Shown one piece after another: positions 23,901 through 36,559 of a stretch of 62,000 nt of DNA (position 1 is the first letter of the stretch; each line of letters begins with the position of its first letter). A model generated the notes under the pieces. The model saw only the letters and a list, made by a program, of their open reading frames with translations. It ran no database searches and was not told the DNA's origin. The stretch is from assembly GCA_009760855.2 (NCBI GenBank), contig WPIO01000051.1, positions 30,001-92,000 on the forward strand. The letters are read 5' to 3'. Position numbers and translations under genes: made by a program. The stretch is from Cristatella mucedo (taxonomy: Eukaryota; Bryozoa; Phylactolaemata; Cristatellidae).

Positions 23901-26900
23901 AACATTATTGTGAAATACCATGGCAACATTGAAAATCAAATCGGGATGAGGGTGCATCCCTCCAACATATTCTGGGCGAGAAACTGGACAGAATCAAGCA
24001 AACTCACAGGAGGAGGCAAGGCTGGAGGCATGAATCCAGGAGGAACATGCCGCTGGAGTTCCCGGAGATAGTCTGCATATGACTAAAACAGAAAACCGTT
24101 AGATCCATACAGCAGTTAATACGATTGCAAGACAATACGGATAAAAAGTAGAACGCTTGACCAATGCTGCTCAGGCAGACTCACGCCACGCAGCACTGTC
24201 TCGGGTCGCACACCAAGCCTTCGATCCATGCTATCATCTAAATGACAAGTGCAGCTCATCTTAACATTGCTGCAGCAGGAATTGCTTGGCCTGACTAGAT
24301 GCTTAATGCAACAGGCAGAGAGGTGCCACTGACCTCGTGGCTCGTGTCGAGCGCGCTTACCGCCGCGTGACACATCGTAGTCTGATCGTGACCTCCTCCT
24401 AAACGTAACGACCGCAGGTGTGCTCACAAAGCCGAACTAGACTGCAGGCAGAAAACCAGCAGCGGTCAGCAGTTCCGACCGCAACGGCACAGGCGAGGCA
24501 GCCTCAAGGCGCCGTGAGAACAGCAAGAGCAAGTCTGCACAGGCAGAGCGAAGGAGCCGAATCCGGACGCTCTTTTGAGTAGCCGTGGAAGCACGAAGCG
24601 AGTGGCTCTCAGGAGGCATTGCAGCATAAGAAGGCTGGCGAAGCTCTGAGAGGAGCTCGGAGAGTCGGCATGCGGAGTGCAGGCAGACACGGTCAGACAG
24701 CAGAATGCGACCAGCACGTTGAGCAAAAACGTACCGACGACTGGGCACGGCTTGCACTGGCAGCAGCTTGGCCGTTTTGCATTTTACACGGTTACTAGTC
24801 CACTGCCGACACCTAGGTGTGCGGCACGACCGCCTGGTGCAGCAACTGCACGCGCATTTGGCTCGGTCCCTTTAGTGGCCGCCACAGCCGTCGAGCGCTG
24901 GGGCTGTGCCTACGCCCGCGGGCACGCACGAGCATCAGACTACGTCGGATCCACCACCGCACATGCGCGAGTTCGTAGTGGACACGCACGGGCATCAAAC
25001 TACAGCGGCACCGCCGCTGGTGCACGAGTTCGTAGTACTGGCTACGCACTCGGGGCAAGCACCTCGGGCTGCAAGCAGCACGTCGCAGGGCGCCGCCAAG
25101 GGGTCGGGCCAGGATGCGTTGCCTCTGGCTGCTCGCTTGCAGCAGTGAAAGTGAGCGGCACTGCCCACTGCTCGCCGGGTGGGTTTAGCGCATGCACTAA
25201 ACGAGTCTTTTGAGGCGCTGGCCGGTTGCGACCGTGCGTGCCGAAGCTGCAGCATCTGAGCGCTTTTCTTCAGGTCGACACGCAAGCAGCAGGCGGGCCA
25301 CTTCACCATTCAAGGATGGCACCATCAAGGACCGATCGTGCAGTGAGCTTGACGTAAGTAAAGCCATCAGCTGCACAGGTACTCGTCCACCATGACAGGT
25401 CGCTGTCAGCAGCTGCTGACAGCAGTTGATGCCCGGGCTCTGCTTACGACTCGGCTGACTCACGACTCCGGGTGCAGATCGACTCCGCCAGCACGCTGCG
25501 CAAACCTACTTACCAGAGCCGACCGCTGCCCCGCTCGAGCACGACGGCCAACGGCTAGATAGCAGTCCACATTTTTTTTTATATCAATGCTATGCAGGTA
25601 TAGGTGCGTAGTCGCCGGCCGCCGGCAAAAAAGCAGCACTGTCCAGCCGGTGGATCTCCAGCGAGCCGGATGCCAGAAGCGTAGCAATAGCAGGTGCTAT
25701 TGTGAATGAAGACAGCTGCCCCACAAAAGGAGGCAGCTTCACCGAAGAAGGCAGGGCAGCCGACGCTGCCTTGCTCCTAAGCTGTGGCACGGCGTGACGG
25801 CCATTGCAGTTCATACCCCCTAACCTCAGCAAATCACGACTTTCTAGACGTGGCGGTGGTGGAACGAATGGAGGCGGAACTGGCAGTGGCGGCGGTACTG
25901 ATCTCTTCACAGGCTGTGTATCCTTAATCTTCGATGCGACACGCTCGTAGTCGGAGGAGTTGTCGAGGGAGAAGAGTCGGCACAGGTCTTCGCCAACGCG
26001 TGGCTCTATTTCCTGCAGAACAGGAATGCAGATCAACTGACGGCTGGCACTTCTGGGTGTCTGGAGAGCTTCAAAGGCAGCACGAGGCTCGGAAGCAGAG
26101 CAACGAGTGTGATAACACAACCCTTGCTTCGCCATGAGCAGGGAAACACTCACAGAGGACTTGGGCTGGCCACATAAAAAAAGCAAGCAGCAGCACACTG
26201 CAGTCCTACGAATGAAGGTTACTTCTGCTGGTGCTGGGCAAGCTGATATTAGTTACCTGACCATCTCGAGCTATCTTGACAGGTTTGTATTCATTCCACG
26301 GGTTCTTCAGGTGAACCGTTTTTGTAAATAGCAGATCGGTTCTACAAGGAAGGCACAAAGAAACGATAAAGACAGACAGCTAACAGCGCACTCCATAACA
26401 TGAGTGTGACAGTGATGGGTTCTAGACACTAGAGGTGCAACAACACAGCCAGGCAAACGAGGCTTGTGTGTGGGTATGCACGTGTGGAGAGTATGTGCAT
26501 GATTCTGGTCGTCTTTTTTAAGCATACACGATAAAAACCGTAGAGGTGGTATGCTGAACAATGCGTGCTTAATATTCCGGTAAGAGCCATGAAGTTTCTC
26601 GGTCAAACGATCCGATATTATTCCATATTCTCTAGCAAGAGATCACGGAAAGATTAAGAGTTACCAGGCAAAATGATTATACTTGCCTACTGATCCAGTC
26701 CAATTTAAACACTCCACTCAGAGCTTTGGCGCTGATGTTGGGTGGAAGCACCCAACGGACCGAAGGTCCGTTTTTACTTGATGCTGAAGCCAAGCGGGCA
26801 AAGCCCTGAAATGCCCCACTTTCCTTCACGGAGAAGATGAGAATCACATTGGAAGCATCCTGCAGTGATTCAGTCACAAGATTAGGAAACAAGTGGAAGG

Positions 26901-29900
26901 GCATGCAAATAAATCACGAGGCTTTGTGTATCGAATGGCAAAAGTGCAGAGACAATACCGCAAATGCTTTATTTAGACGTATCTCGTTCTGTGGTGGAGT
27001 CGACCAAACACTTTTTGCTTTTGCCAAAGAGACGTTCTCATGGTTATTGCTCTTGATCATGAAGTATCTCGTGCTCTTAAATAAATACTTGTAAAGTCGT
27101 TCAACCATTTCTAAAAATAATCATTGTGCACTAAGACAAAAGAAGATCTGACATTTATGACGATAGGTGATATGTGGTGTAGGAAAGAAAAATAACTATT
27201 AGTACTACAACACAATCTATATATACCAACATTTAACTAAGTTATGCAAAAGTCACCCTAAACAGGTTGGTAAGGTATCACGAAATTTTTCATTTATAGA
27301 GGCACTTAAATAATAATTATGTCAAAGTTTCCAAAATGAGCTCCAAGAAAGCGCCAAGTCACTCAGTCAATCAGTGGGGAACATTAAGCTGCAGACAAGA
27401 ATCGCCGGAGTCACTTGACAAGCAGAGAAACTCCGATTATACTATCCTGGGTAGTCGTAGCATTTTCTATGATTCCAGACATCGTGAAGTTGCATACAGC
27501 ATGCGAAAATATTTTGACACCCACAAACAAGCACATACACTGTTGGTGTCGAATAGTTAAGTATGCTGTAGCCCTAGCACAATTCTAATACATTTGATCA
27601 GATAAAGAGCTTCACCGTTGCTTTTGGCAAAGCCACCTCATAGCCAACAATGTGAAGTCACATTTTGTGGTAGGTTAAAGGCAGACATGCGTATGCCTCA
27701 TCCTTCTTTCGGCTAATCCTTATGCACCACTTTCCATTACCAAATATCGTTAACTTACCTTCCTCAGCCCATACTGCAGAATTCCAAGCGTCCTCTGACC
27801 GGTAGACATGAGCCCACTAGAAGCCACCGTTGTGACCGGTTGTTGAGTAAAGGATTGCGATTTGCAACTCATCGGAGACACCACTCTTAGCAAGCCCTAA
27901 TTCACCAGATCTTTACTAATATCGATCCATGTAGCATCTTTTCATGAGGGTGCAAGAGCTGGAAGTGTCTCGATTCTGAGGCACCAGCTTGAGAAATCAT
28001 ACAAAAGATCAGACCTGACTGCCTATTGTCAGGCATACTAAGACTAATGCAGATCATACCAATGGATTCTAGCAAGGGCCAAGTCTACCTTCTATAAAAA
28101 TATTGTTGAATCGCAGATGTACATTCCAAAATGCTGATACCTACCATCAATCATCTCCTTACCTGCCCCTAGATTAGCTCCTTACCTAGTGATCCTTGTG
28201 GTAATCTAGCCGATCGCTTCTCTAGCTTCTTTGTCAGCAAGATAGACAAACCAGAGAGTCCATACCCAAAGCAGCAGCATCTCCTCTGGACTCATTCCCT
28301 CAATTCAGTGAAGCATCTCAATGCCTCCATTCATTACGGCCAGAACTGACACCATCCTAAACTTCATCTCCCAGTAAAAAACGACTACTAGTCACCAAGA
28401 CCCTAGCCCCACGGTCCTACTTCTACGATTCATAGATCTGCTGCTGTAATGTACAACTAACATAATAAATATCTACTTAGCCTCAAGTCATGTCCATGCA
28501 CCTTTCAAAAAGGCTGTTTGTAAGGTTACTAATTAAGAAAAGAACACTAGACCAAGTAGGTAGTCTCTTTGCTTGTTTTGCTGGCAGCGTTAGACACTAT
28601 TGATCACAAAGTCCTTCGCGAGAGCCTCTCATCTTGCCTGGGCATCAGTGGCACTGCAATGCAATGGTTCAGATCCTATCTCAGTGGAAGACTCCCGGGT
28701 ACTGACATAAACAGACAAATACAAAAAATTGCCAAAATTCGGGCTTGATTAGACAGGGATATTACATCCAAATTGGTCATCCTCATTTGTGCTCATCCTC
28801 ATTTGTCAAATTGGTCATCATCATTTGTGACATCCTACCTCGACTTCTGTAACTCACTGATTGCTGGACTACCAGCCTGTGCAATCAGGCACTTACAGTT
28901 GGGGCTAAACTCAGCCACTAGGCTTGTCTGTCATGAGCATCGAAGTTTTCACATCACATCATATCTCACCAACCGGCACTGGCCTCCAATCAAGCAGAGC
29001 ATTGAATTTAAGGTACTGTTACCAGCGTTTAGGTCCCTTCATTTTCGGGCTCCAGCCCAACTATTAGAACTACTCCCCTAACAGGTTAGGCATAGTGCCA
29101 CCCGATTATCAAACTTAAATCGTTTAGCGTTACCTTGGACGACCCTTAAATCTTTTGGAGACCATGACTTCCATTCGTCTACTTACAAAGCCTGGAATTC
29201 ACTCCTGACTGACATCTTACTTAACGGCATAAAAAAGGAGCCTAAAACGCACCTGTTTATCATAGCATTTGGTGGGGTCCTTGTGATTCGTCCTTTGTGT
29301 GTATGCTTTCTGCATGCTGACACTGTACATGGTACCACTAACTATGCTTTACATGTTGACACCGTGTATACTATACTAAAAGCAAAGCACAAAGAGAATT
29401 TGCTAATTCCAAGCTCAGCATAGCATGAGAGAATTTGCTAATCCCAAGCTGCCGTCCAACATTATGATTGACAAGGCCTTGTTGATACACCAGTGTCAGT
29501 ATCTCCTTAAAAACGACCAGTCTACCTGCTAAAATGGTCTGATTTTAGCATTCTTTTGCAAAAAGTCTGTAAGTCGAAGTACCACAGACAACCGAGAGGC
29601 TGCACCTAGATCATCCTAGGCTTGCCGGAGTTCACAGATGCTTTGTGGCTTTGGCTTGTGCCCTGGCCAGCCAGAATACTGGTAATTGTGGGGTGAGGAT
29701 ATTTTTTTTTTGCACCAGAGCACTTGTAAAGTTCATAAAAAAGAATCTAGTTAGCTCTTTTAAGGCACTACATAAATGTCTATTGTTAGCCATGGCTAAA
29801 GTGCTGGCGACACGGCACCGTGGCCAGGAAGCTTACGACCGGCTGCATCGACCAACTGCTAGCAAACCAGGCTCAGCTCACTTAGGGGGCCATCAACCGT

Positions 29901-32900
29901 GGCGATCCATCACAAGACTGCAAGCAGCTACCGAATGAGACTCCTGGACAGCAGCTCGGCATGTAAGCAAGCTAGCTCCTCTAATAAAAAGTAATAACCC
30001 TGAGTTGGTGTTTTAGAGCAGGGCCATAATTGAAAGACCAGCATCCTGGCACTAAGATTGCATGTAATCAATCACATCACGACTCTACATATTTGACCCC
30101 CGATCCAGAGTAGAGAAGCGACAGAGGAGGACATATGAATGTCGTGCAAACACGCACACGTGTATTCTTTAAGATGCACGAGCGAACGCTCACACACAGT
30201 CCATTACCTGGATGTGGCTGGCCACTTGCAGTGCTGCCATGCGACGGCTCCACTTTCCTTTTCTTGCTCGTCTGACGGGAGTCAGACAATGAAGCTGGGC
30301 GACGAACTGGGCTGCGCTTGGCACCCTTGTCACCCTCACTCGAGCCAAGATCCCACGTAATAGGCGACACACGCTTGGCAGAAGCCGTCGTACTACTGCT
30401 ACTGCCAGCAGCAGTATGAGTGGTAGCAGTCGCAATACTCTTAAGTCGCCCACTCTGTTCGGTTTCACTTGGTGCCACACCACCGTTGCCGTGAGCTTGC
30501 TCCTCTTCAATGCAGCTCAACTGCTCGTCGGCAATATCTCCAGACAGCAACGGCTCGGCACACTCTAAAAGGGATAGAAAGCATCAGTAGCCTGAGGCAG
30601 TAAACCTTGCTACATTATGGCAATGTTGGGATGAAATGTAAAGTGCCTAGAGAGAGATTGAGTTCTCCGAGGGCGCTTTATCAAGGGTATTATTATAATT
30701 ATTACTATGATGGATGCCCCTCTTTTTTTGCCGGTGGCTATGTAAGTCAATGGCTGCATAAAAGGGCAATAAGGTTACTTAGTCGGCACCAACAAACTCC
30801 TGCATTCTTTGCTTCCTAGGCCATTACGGTCTTATCAGTTTTCCAAATTAGTTTTAACTAAGCAGCCCAAAGCCTACTTTTGTTTACTATACGCTTGCGC
30901 AAAAGATATACATGCTGCTTTAGTTTGCTGTCTATCATCCACATCGTACTCATCTTCAGATCTGTACTGAATAGGTCAGCAGGGCATACATAAGTGGAGC
31001 AAAACAAGGAATTTCTCTCCCTCTCCCTCACTGTCTCTCTCCCAGTCTATGCCTCTCCCACTTTTTGTGGGATAGAGGAGCAGAGGCACATAACCAAAGT
31101 TGCCAAACATGAGAAACCGAGTGAGCATAAAAATCCTACAGCTGCATCAACAGAGAACTAGCACTGCATGTAAGAATCATTATAGAACCACTTTTTTCTT
31201 ACATCAAGATTTTTCAGCATGGTACACGGTACTGTCTGTGGTTGCACTATGCATTTCATTTTTTAATTGCAATTGCCAATAGGTTGCACGTTGAAAACCG
31301 TGTTATAATGCGCAGCAAAAAACGTTTGCTATACAACATAGCTTAGCGCTACACAAACGGTTACGAAAATTGACAGGCTACATTTTGGAACAGTTCTTGC
31401 TGTGGCTTTAGATGCATACATATAAATGTTGACAAGTCTGTTGTACATCACAATCATGTGGCTGCAGATCTCAGTAATAATTTTACAGCCTTCCACCTCT
31501 TTCTCGTGACATTAGCATGGAGTCTGTATACTAGTTTGGTACTAGGGCCATGCATCACCCATGATAATTTACTGCAGTTTATCTAGGAGGCACAAGCTTG
31601 GGCTGATAATGGGCAAAATCTTGCTTAGCATTAAATTCACGTTTTTTCAGCACCTTCAATAATTTGAAGCACTATCTTCTACATGTAATGTTTTAGTAAC
31701 ATGTGCTGGCTGCATACAATGTCCTTAAAACCCTCATCCCCCCAGGGGCTAAGGTGCTTGCCCCGATCAAGGTCAAGGTGAATGCATTTTATGTGGTTGT
31801 GTGATTGAGCCTCATGACATTTGCAAAGCACCAGAAGAGAAATCAAGTTCTCTTAGGGTGCTATACAAATGAACATTTTGTGTTATAGCTTTCCTGAAGT
31901 TGGGCGATTCTTTATTGCCAACAGTAAGCAGTGGTGATAGCCGATAAAGCTCTTTTGCCACTATAAAAATGAGGCTGTCACATCAGCTAAGACTTTTTTA
32001 GCATGCTACCTTCTGATCTCATCCCTGATGCTGCAGCGCTATGGTCGTGTGCCTCACCTTACCACTGACTACTTACGTAGACTCCATGCTTCATGCTCAT
32101 GTTTCATCCAATCCTCCTCATTCCACACCACAGCTTACTAGCAAGAGACCCATACATGGGTATTCTAAGCCATTCCTAATTATGTTAGTGATATGTGCCG
32201 GCCACAGATCTCTGCTGATGCTATCTTTCCCCCCTATTATATGTCACACGAACTTATTGGGTCAGATTCTTATTACTAAATTGCACTCTAAAACCTGAGA
32301 TGTCAATAAATGAACAATTCATGCTAGCACATGTTGCACACATTTCCCTCAGTCACACTGTGTTAAGTAGCTAGCACTACTGTATACTTTCGACAATAGT
32401 TAGATATAATGGTTCTACAAGTGCTGTCGATTTTTGGCTTGCATGCATTTTCAAGATAAGTACATAGATGCTAACAAAGGCTCGACATACCAAGTTCAAA
32501 CCTACTTACTGACAACACATGCATATTTAAAATGGTTGCCATGCAACTTCACAGTGAAACCACTTTGGAACAGGATAACGAAATTTCACAGATGCTAGAA
32601 AGAGATAAACTAACAGAGCCCCTTTTGAGGGATAGGTTTTCCGATTTCTGAGCAACACTTGATTTGTCTATAACAGGTAAGATGCTTTTATCGTCATTCA
32701 ATTAGACATATTTTGCTGCTAAGTAAGTGCAAATGTCAGCAACACATGCAGCAGGGAAGCAAAGAGAGCTTTAAGTGCTAGAAAGCTGGGAGGGATCAAA
32801 GCACAGGTACAGCTGTGTCACCTGCATACACATGGAAACCTAGATTGAACTTACAGATCACATCGGCTAGAGAAAGAGTATAAATTGTGAAAAGAAGTGT

Positions 32901-35900
32901 AACAAACACAAGCACTAGGGCACCCCTGTACTTAAGAGGCTCTGCTGATGACTGTTGCCCCTAGGTCTTCATTCCTGTGGTTTTACACACTCGAAGCAGT
33001 GCTGAGTGTGTGTAGTGATCCAAGCTCTAAAACGAGGCTGAAACTTGCTATGAGGATTGAGATAAGAGTTTAACGTGTCTTGTAGCATCGGGATGGAATG
33101 ATGATGTATGTAGCTGCTTTAAAAAGCCAAAGATTGGTCAAACAGGTGTTTCTTCTGTATGTTGACCAGTCCTGCATAAGCAGCTAAGCAGGTTGGGGCC
33201 TATCAGTATGCTCCAATAGTTGCAGCTACATGTAACCCATGCTCAGTACCCAATGCTGGTACACATTAGCAGCTCATAATCAATTGCTGGATCAGATGCT
33301 GCATAACAAGCTAGTTTTGTAGGCTCGCATTTTGACGTGCACGATACCAATTGTTAACATGCACAAGACTGCAAATGAGCAAGAGAACATGCCACATTCC
33401 TCTGCTGCCATTGGATATGACAGTCCTAACTGTATGGCCACAGATATAGCACCCACCGAGAAAGATGCTGCTAACCTTTTCTGGAGATCCTCTGCATACT
33501 AAAAACTTACCAATCACTATTCTGTGTCCTAAAGATGTACCAAAACCGTGGAACACCCAAACTAGATGTATAATAATAATAACAATAATTCACGTGATAT
33601 AGCACCCTTATAGAGCTCAAATCTCTTTCTAGGCACTTTACATTTGCTGCAAAGAAAGCTCGATCGAATGGTTAGCGGTAGCATGCTCAATAAACAAGAA
33701 TAACATAGTTAGGGGTGACATGCACAAGGTCAGCATGCAAGTATGGTTAGTAGCAGCATACGCTGTGTCACCATGCATGAGTTCATAAAGGATGAATCAC
33801 AGGGACCCACTAAACGCTGTGATAAATAAATGCGTTTTTAGTTTCTTTCTAAACATGGACAAGTCAGGAGATGTCGTGACGCAGTTCCTGGCTTTGGGAG
33901 CATACAAAGCAGGTTCAGCAGCTTTTTCCTAAGTGGCAGGCAGTGCCCGGACAAGCCGGACAGCTACCAAGCAGCAGGCAAGCCCAAATCCTCGTAACCG
34001 TGGGTCCAACCAGCCGAACCCTTACGTAGGCCGCCTAACATTTCCCTTTACCGATACCCTTAAGCTTGACCGGCCAAGGTTTGCTATCGTAGATGCAGCT
34101 TACAATGCACTCATAAAGTTTCTGTGCATCTGGTACTAGTGTTATTTTACTCAAAACACGCAAGACTCAGATCGGATATAAGTTTGTAGCAGGTTGTATT
34201 ATACAGAGAGGCCAAGAAATATATAACTACAAGTAATTTACTATGTATAGTCAATAAGTTGTTAAAGCACCATGATTGTTAATAACTTCTTACAATCCCC
34301 TCGGCATTAAATCAACCAGCTTCTGGCACATTTCTGGAGGAATTGAAGCCTGGCAATCCTTCAAAACCTCAAACAACTCATCAAAATTCATGTTCCAGAG
34401 AATTCTGAATCTTTCGTCCCACAGCTGTCCTATTGGGTTTAGTTAAGTACTAGCTTTGGCTTGGCCACTGCATGACTTAATTGGCTAGAAGCTGTACTCC
34501 CGGGTTTGTGGAAAAATCATTAACCACCACAGCAGTATACTTTGGATCGTTGTCATGCTAAGAACATCAATCAAACCCGTGACGAGTCTAAGCAGATGGC
34601 AGGCTATTTTGCAAATTTTTTAGAAATTCTGATTAATGATTTCTTGAATCCAGTGAAGATGCCCAACACCGGAAGTAGAGAAGCAATGCCCTACCATTAT
34701 ACTTTCAATACTAGATTTCATAGGCTTTTGCAGACAACAGTCAATGTACTCTTCACCCACTCGCTGGCAAACGTACTTACTCCTACTGTTGCAGCCAAAG
34801 AGATTGAATTTGGACTTATCAGTCCACAGCACTCTCTCCACTGTGCAGCTGTCTAATGCTGGGGTGCGCAAGCAAAATCTAGCCTTGCTTTTTTGTGCTG
34901 CACAGTCAACAATGGCTGGCATTTAGCCACCCATGCGTTCAGTCCTTGTTCACTAAGCCATGTACTCACAATATTTTGATTTACAATCGGTCTGGTAGCC
35001 TGGTAGTGACTCCTAACCATACATTTTAGAAGTGGCAAACCTGTCCTTCAGTGTCATACTTTTCAGGAGCCTGTCATCCCCCCCCCCAGGAAAGTTGCTC
35101 AAGGGCAACCCAATCCCCCCTGCCGCAGTGCCTCTGTACTACCCTAGTCCAGATAATTCCTAATAGTGGTCCAAACAGTGCCCTCTGAGATCTTCAGCCA
35201 CCTCACGATTTCTCGGTTTGAATCGCCATCTCGGTAGAGCGACATAAATAATGCTCGTACTTTCAGAAAGCTGTATAACTATCAGCATGTATCTGGTCAT
35301 TTTACGGAGCATCAGTATGGCACGGGCTAGCCCCAACAAGTCAAGGAGACATCCAGGTACCTTAGCACACCATTGGCCGAGGCATCATCGGTGATGAAAC
35401 AGGTCAAATTAGTAACAACCGAACTCAGAGCAATGGACTAGGTGTGTAGAAACTTTTGGAGGGTACTGTAAATGTGAAGGCAAACGGTACATATGAGAAC
35501 ACCTGAAGCTCAACATAGTCCATCACGCGGTTGGCATCATTAGTGATCGTACATTACCAACACAGTCAGTTGGTAGACTTGCCTACACACGCGCCTGGGG
35601 ATGCCAAACCTTCAGGTTGGGACTCGTGCGTAAATGCTGCTACAGAGGTCATGCAGTTCTAGGTTAAACCGTCACACCTGATCGCACCACTGGCTGCCAT
35701 CACAATGTTTTTTACCTAGTAGATCTTCGCTGCCTGCATCACTTCTAGTATCATAATTGTTGTCGGTTCCATCATCATTCAAAATTACATCATGAGTCGT
35801 GACGTCAGGATCAGCTGATATGTCAATGTGCTGGTCAAGGTCAGCAGCAACTGAAACTGCAAAACGTTCTGAATCAATAGCATCTGTTTGCCCTACCTAA

Positions 35901-36517
35901 GGTTCTGCAAGGCAGTGCGCAACAGTCACAGATACACGGCGAGCTTACAGGACTGGTCAGTAGTGATCTCTTCAAAGGCAAGCTTGTTTGCCAACACTGG
36001 CTCATCATCATTAGCAGGCACTGGACTCTGTTTCTGATTTCTCCTTGCCTCGGTTTTCTTTTCTTCATCTGCACAAGATCGAAGGATGCAACTTTCGGGA
36101 GAGCACCAAAACCACAGCTTAAAAACTTGCACAGAAACAAACTATGCACGAAACTAGAAGAAACACGACAGAACGCTACGGCTAGTAGAGCTCCTTGCAC
36201 ACAGTGCTGCGGTCAGCCAGCAGTAATCACAAAAGCTAGGGCTGTTGGCATTTCAGAAAAAGGTCTAGTCATCAGGAACAGCTTCTGGCAATATAGGGGA
36301 TCTACAGATCTAACACACATATTCAGACCATTATGCACATAAGTGTTAAAAAAACACAAAATGACATCGAAAGACTAAGCACCAAGGTGACCATGCTTGG
36401 AAAAGTTGCCGAGTGCACGCACAAAAACACAAGTGCCTGAACGAAGCCTGTACATTATCTATGTCGTTAAGCAGCTGTGGGTCGAGCATAGCTGTATGGT
36501 CGACCAACCAGCATTTT

Positions 36518-36559
<42 letters not shown>

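Noticed and set aside
24677-25213. 178-codon plus-strand gene inside YTHDC1
   Set aside because: No recognisable domain, similarly long frames on the opposite strand, and high GC explain it.
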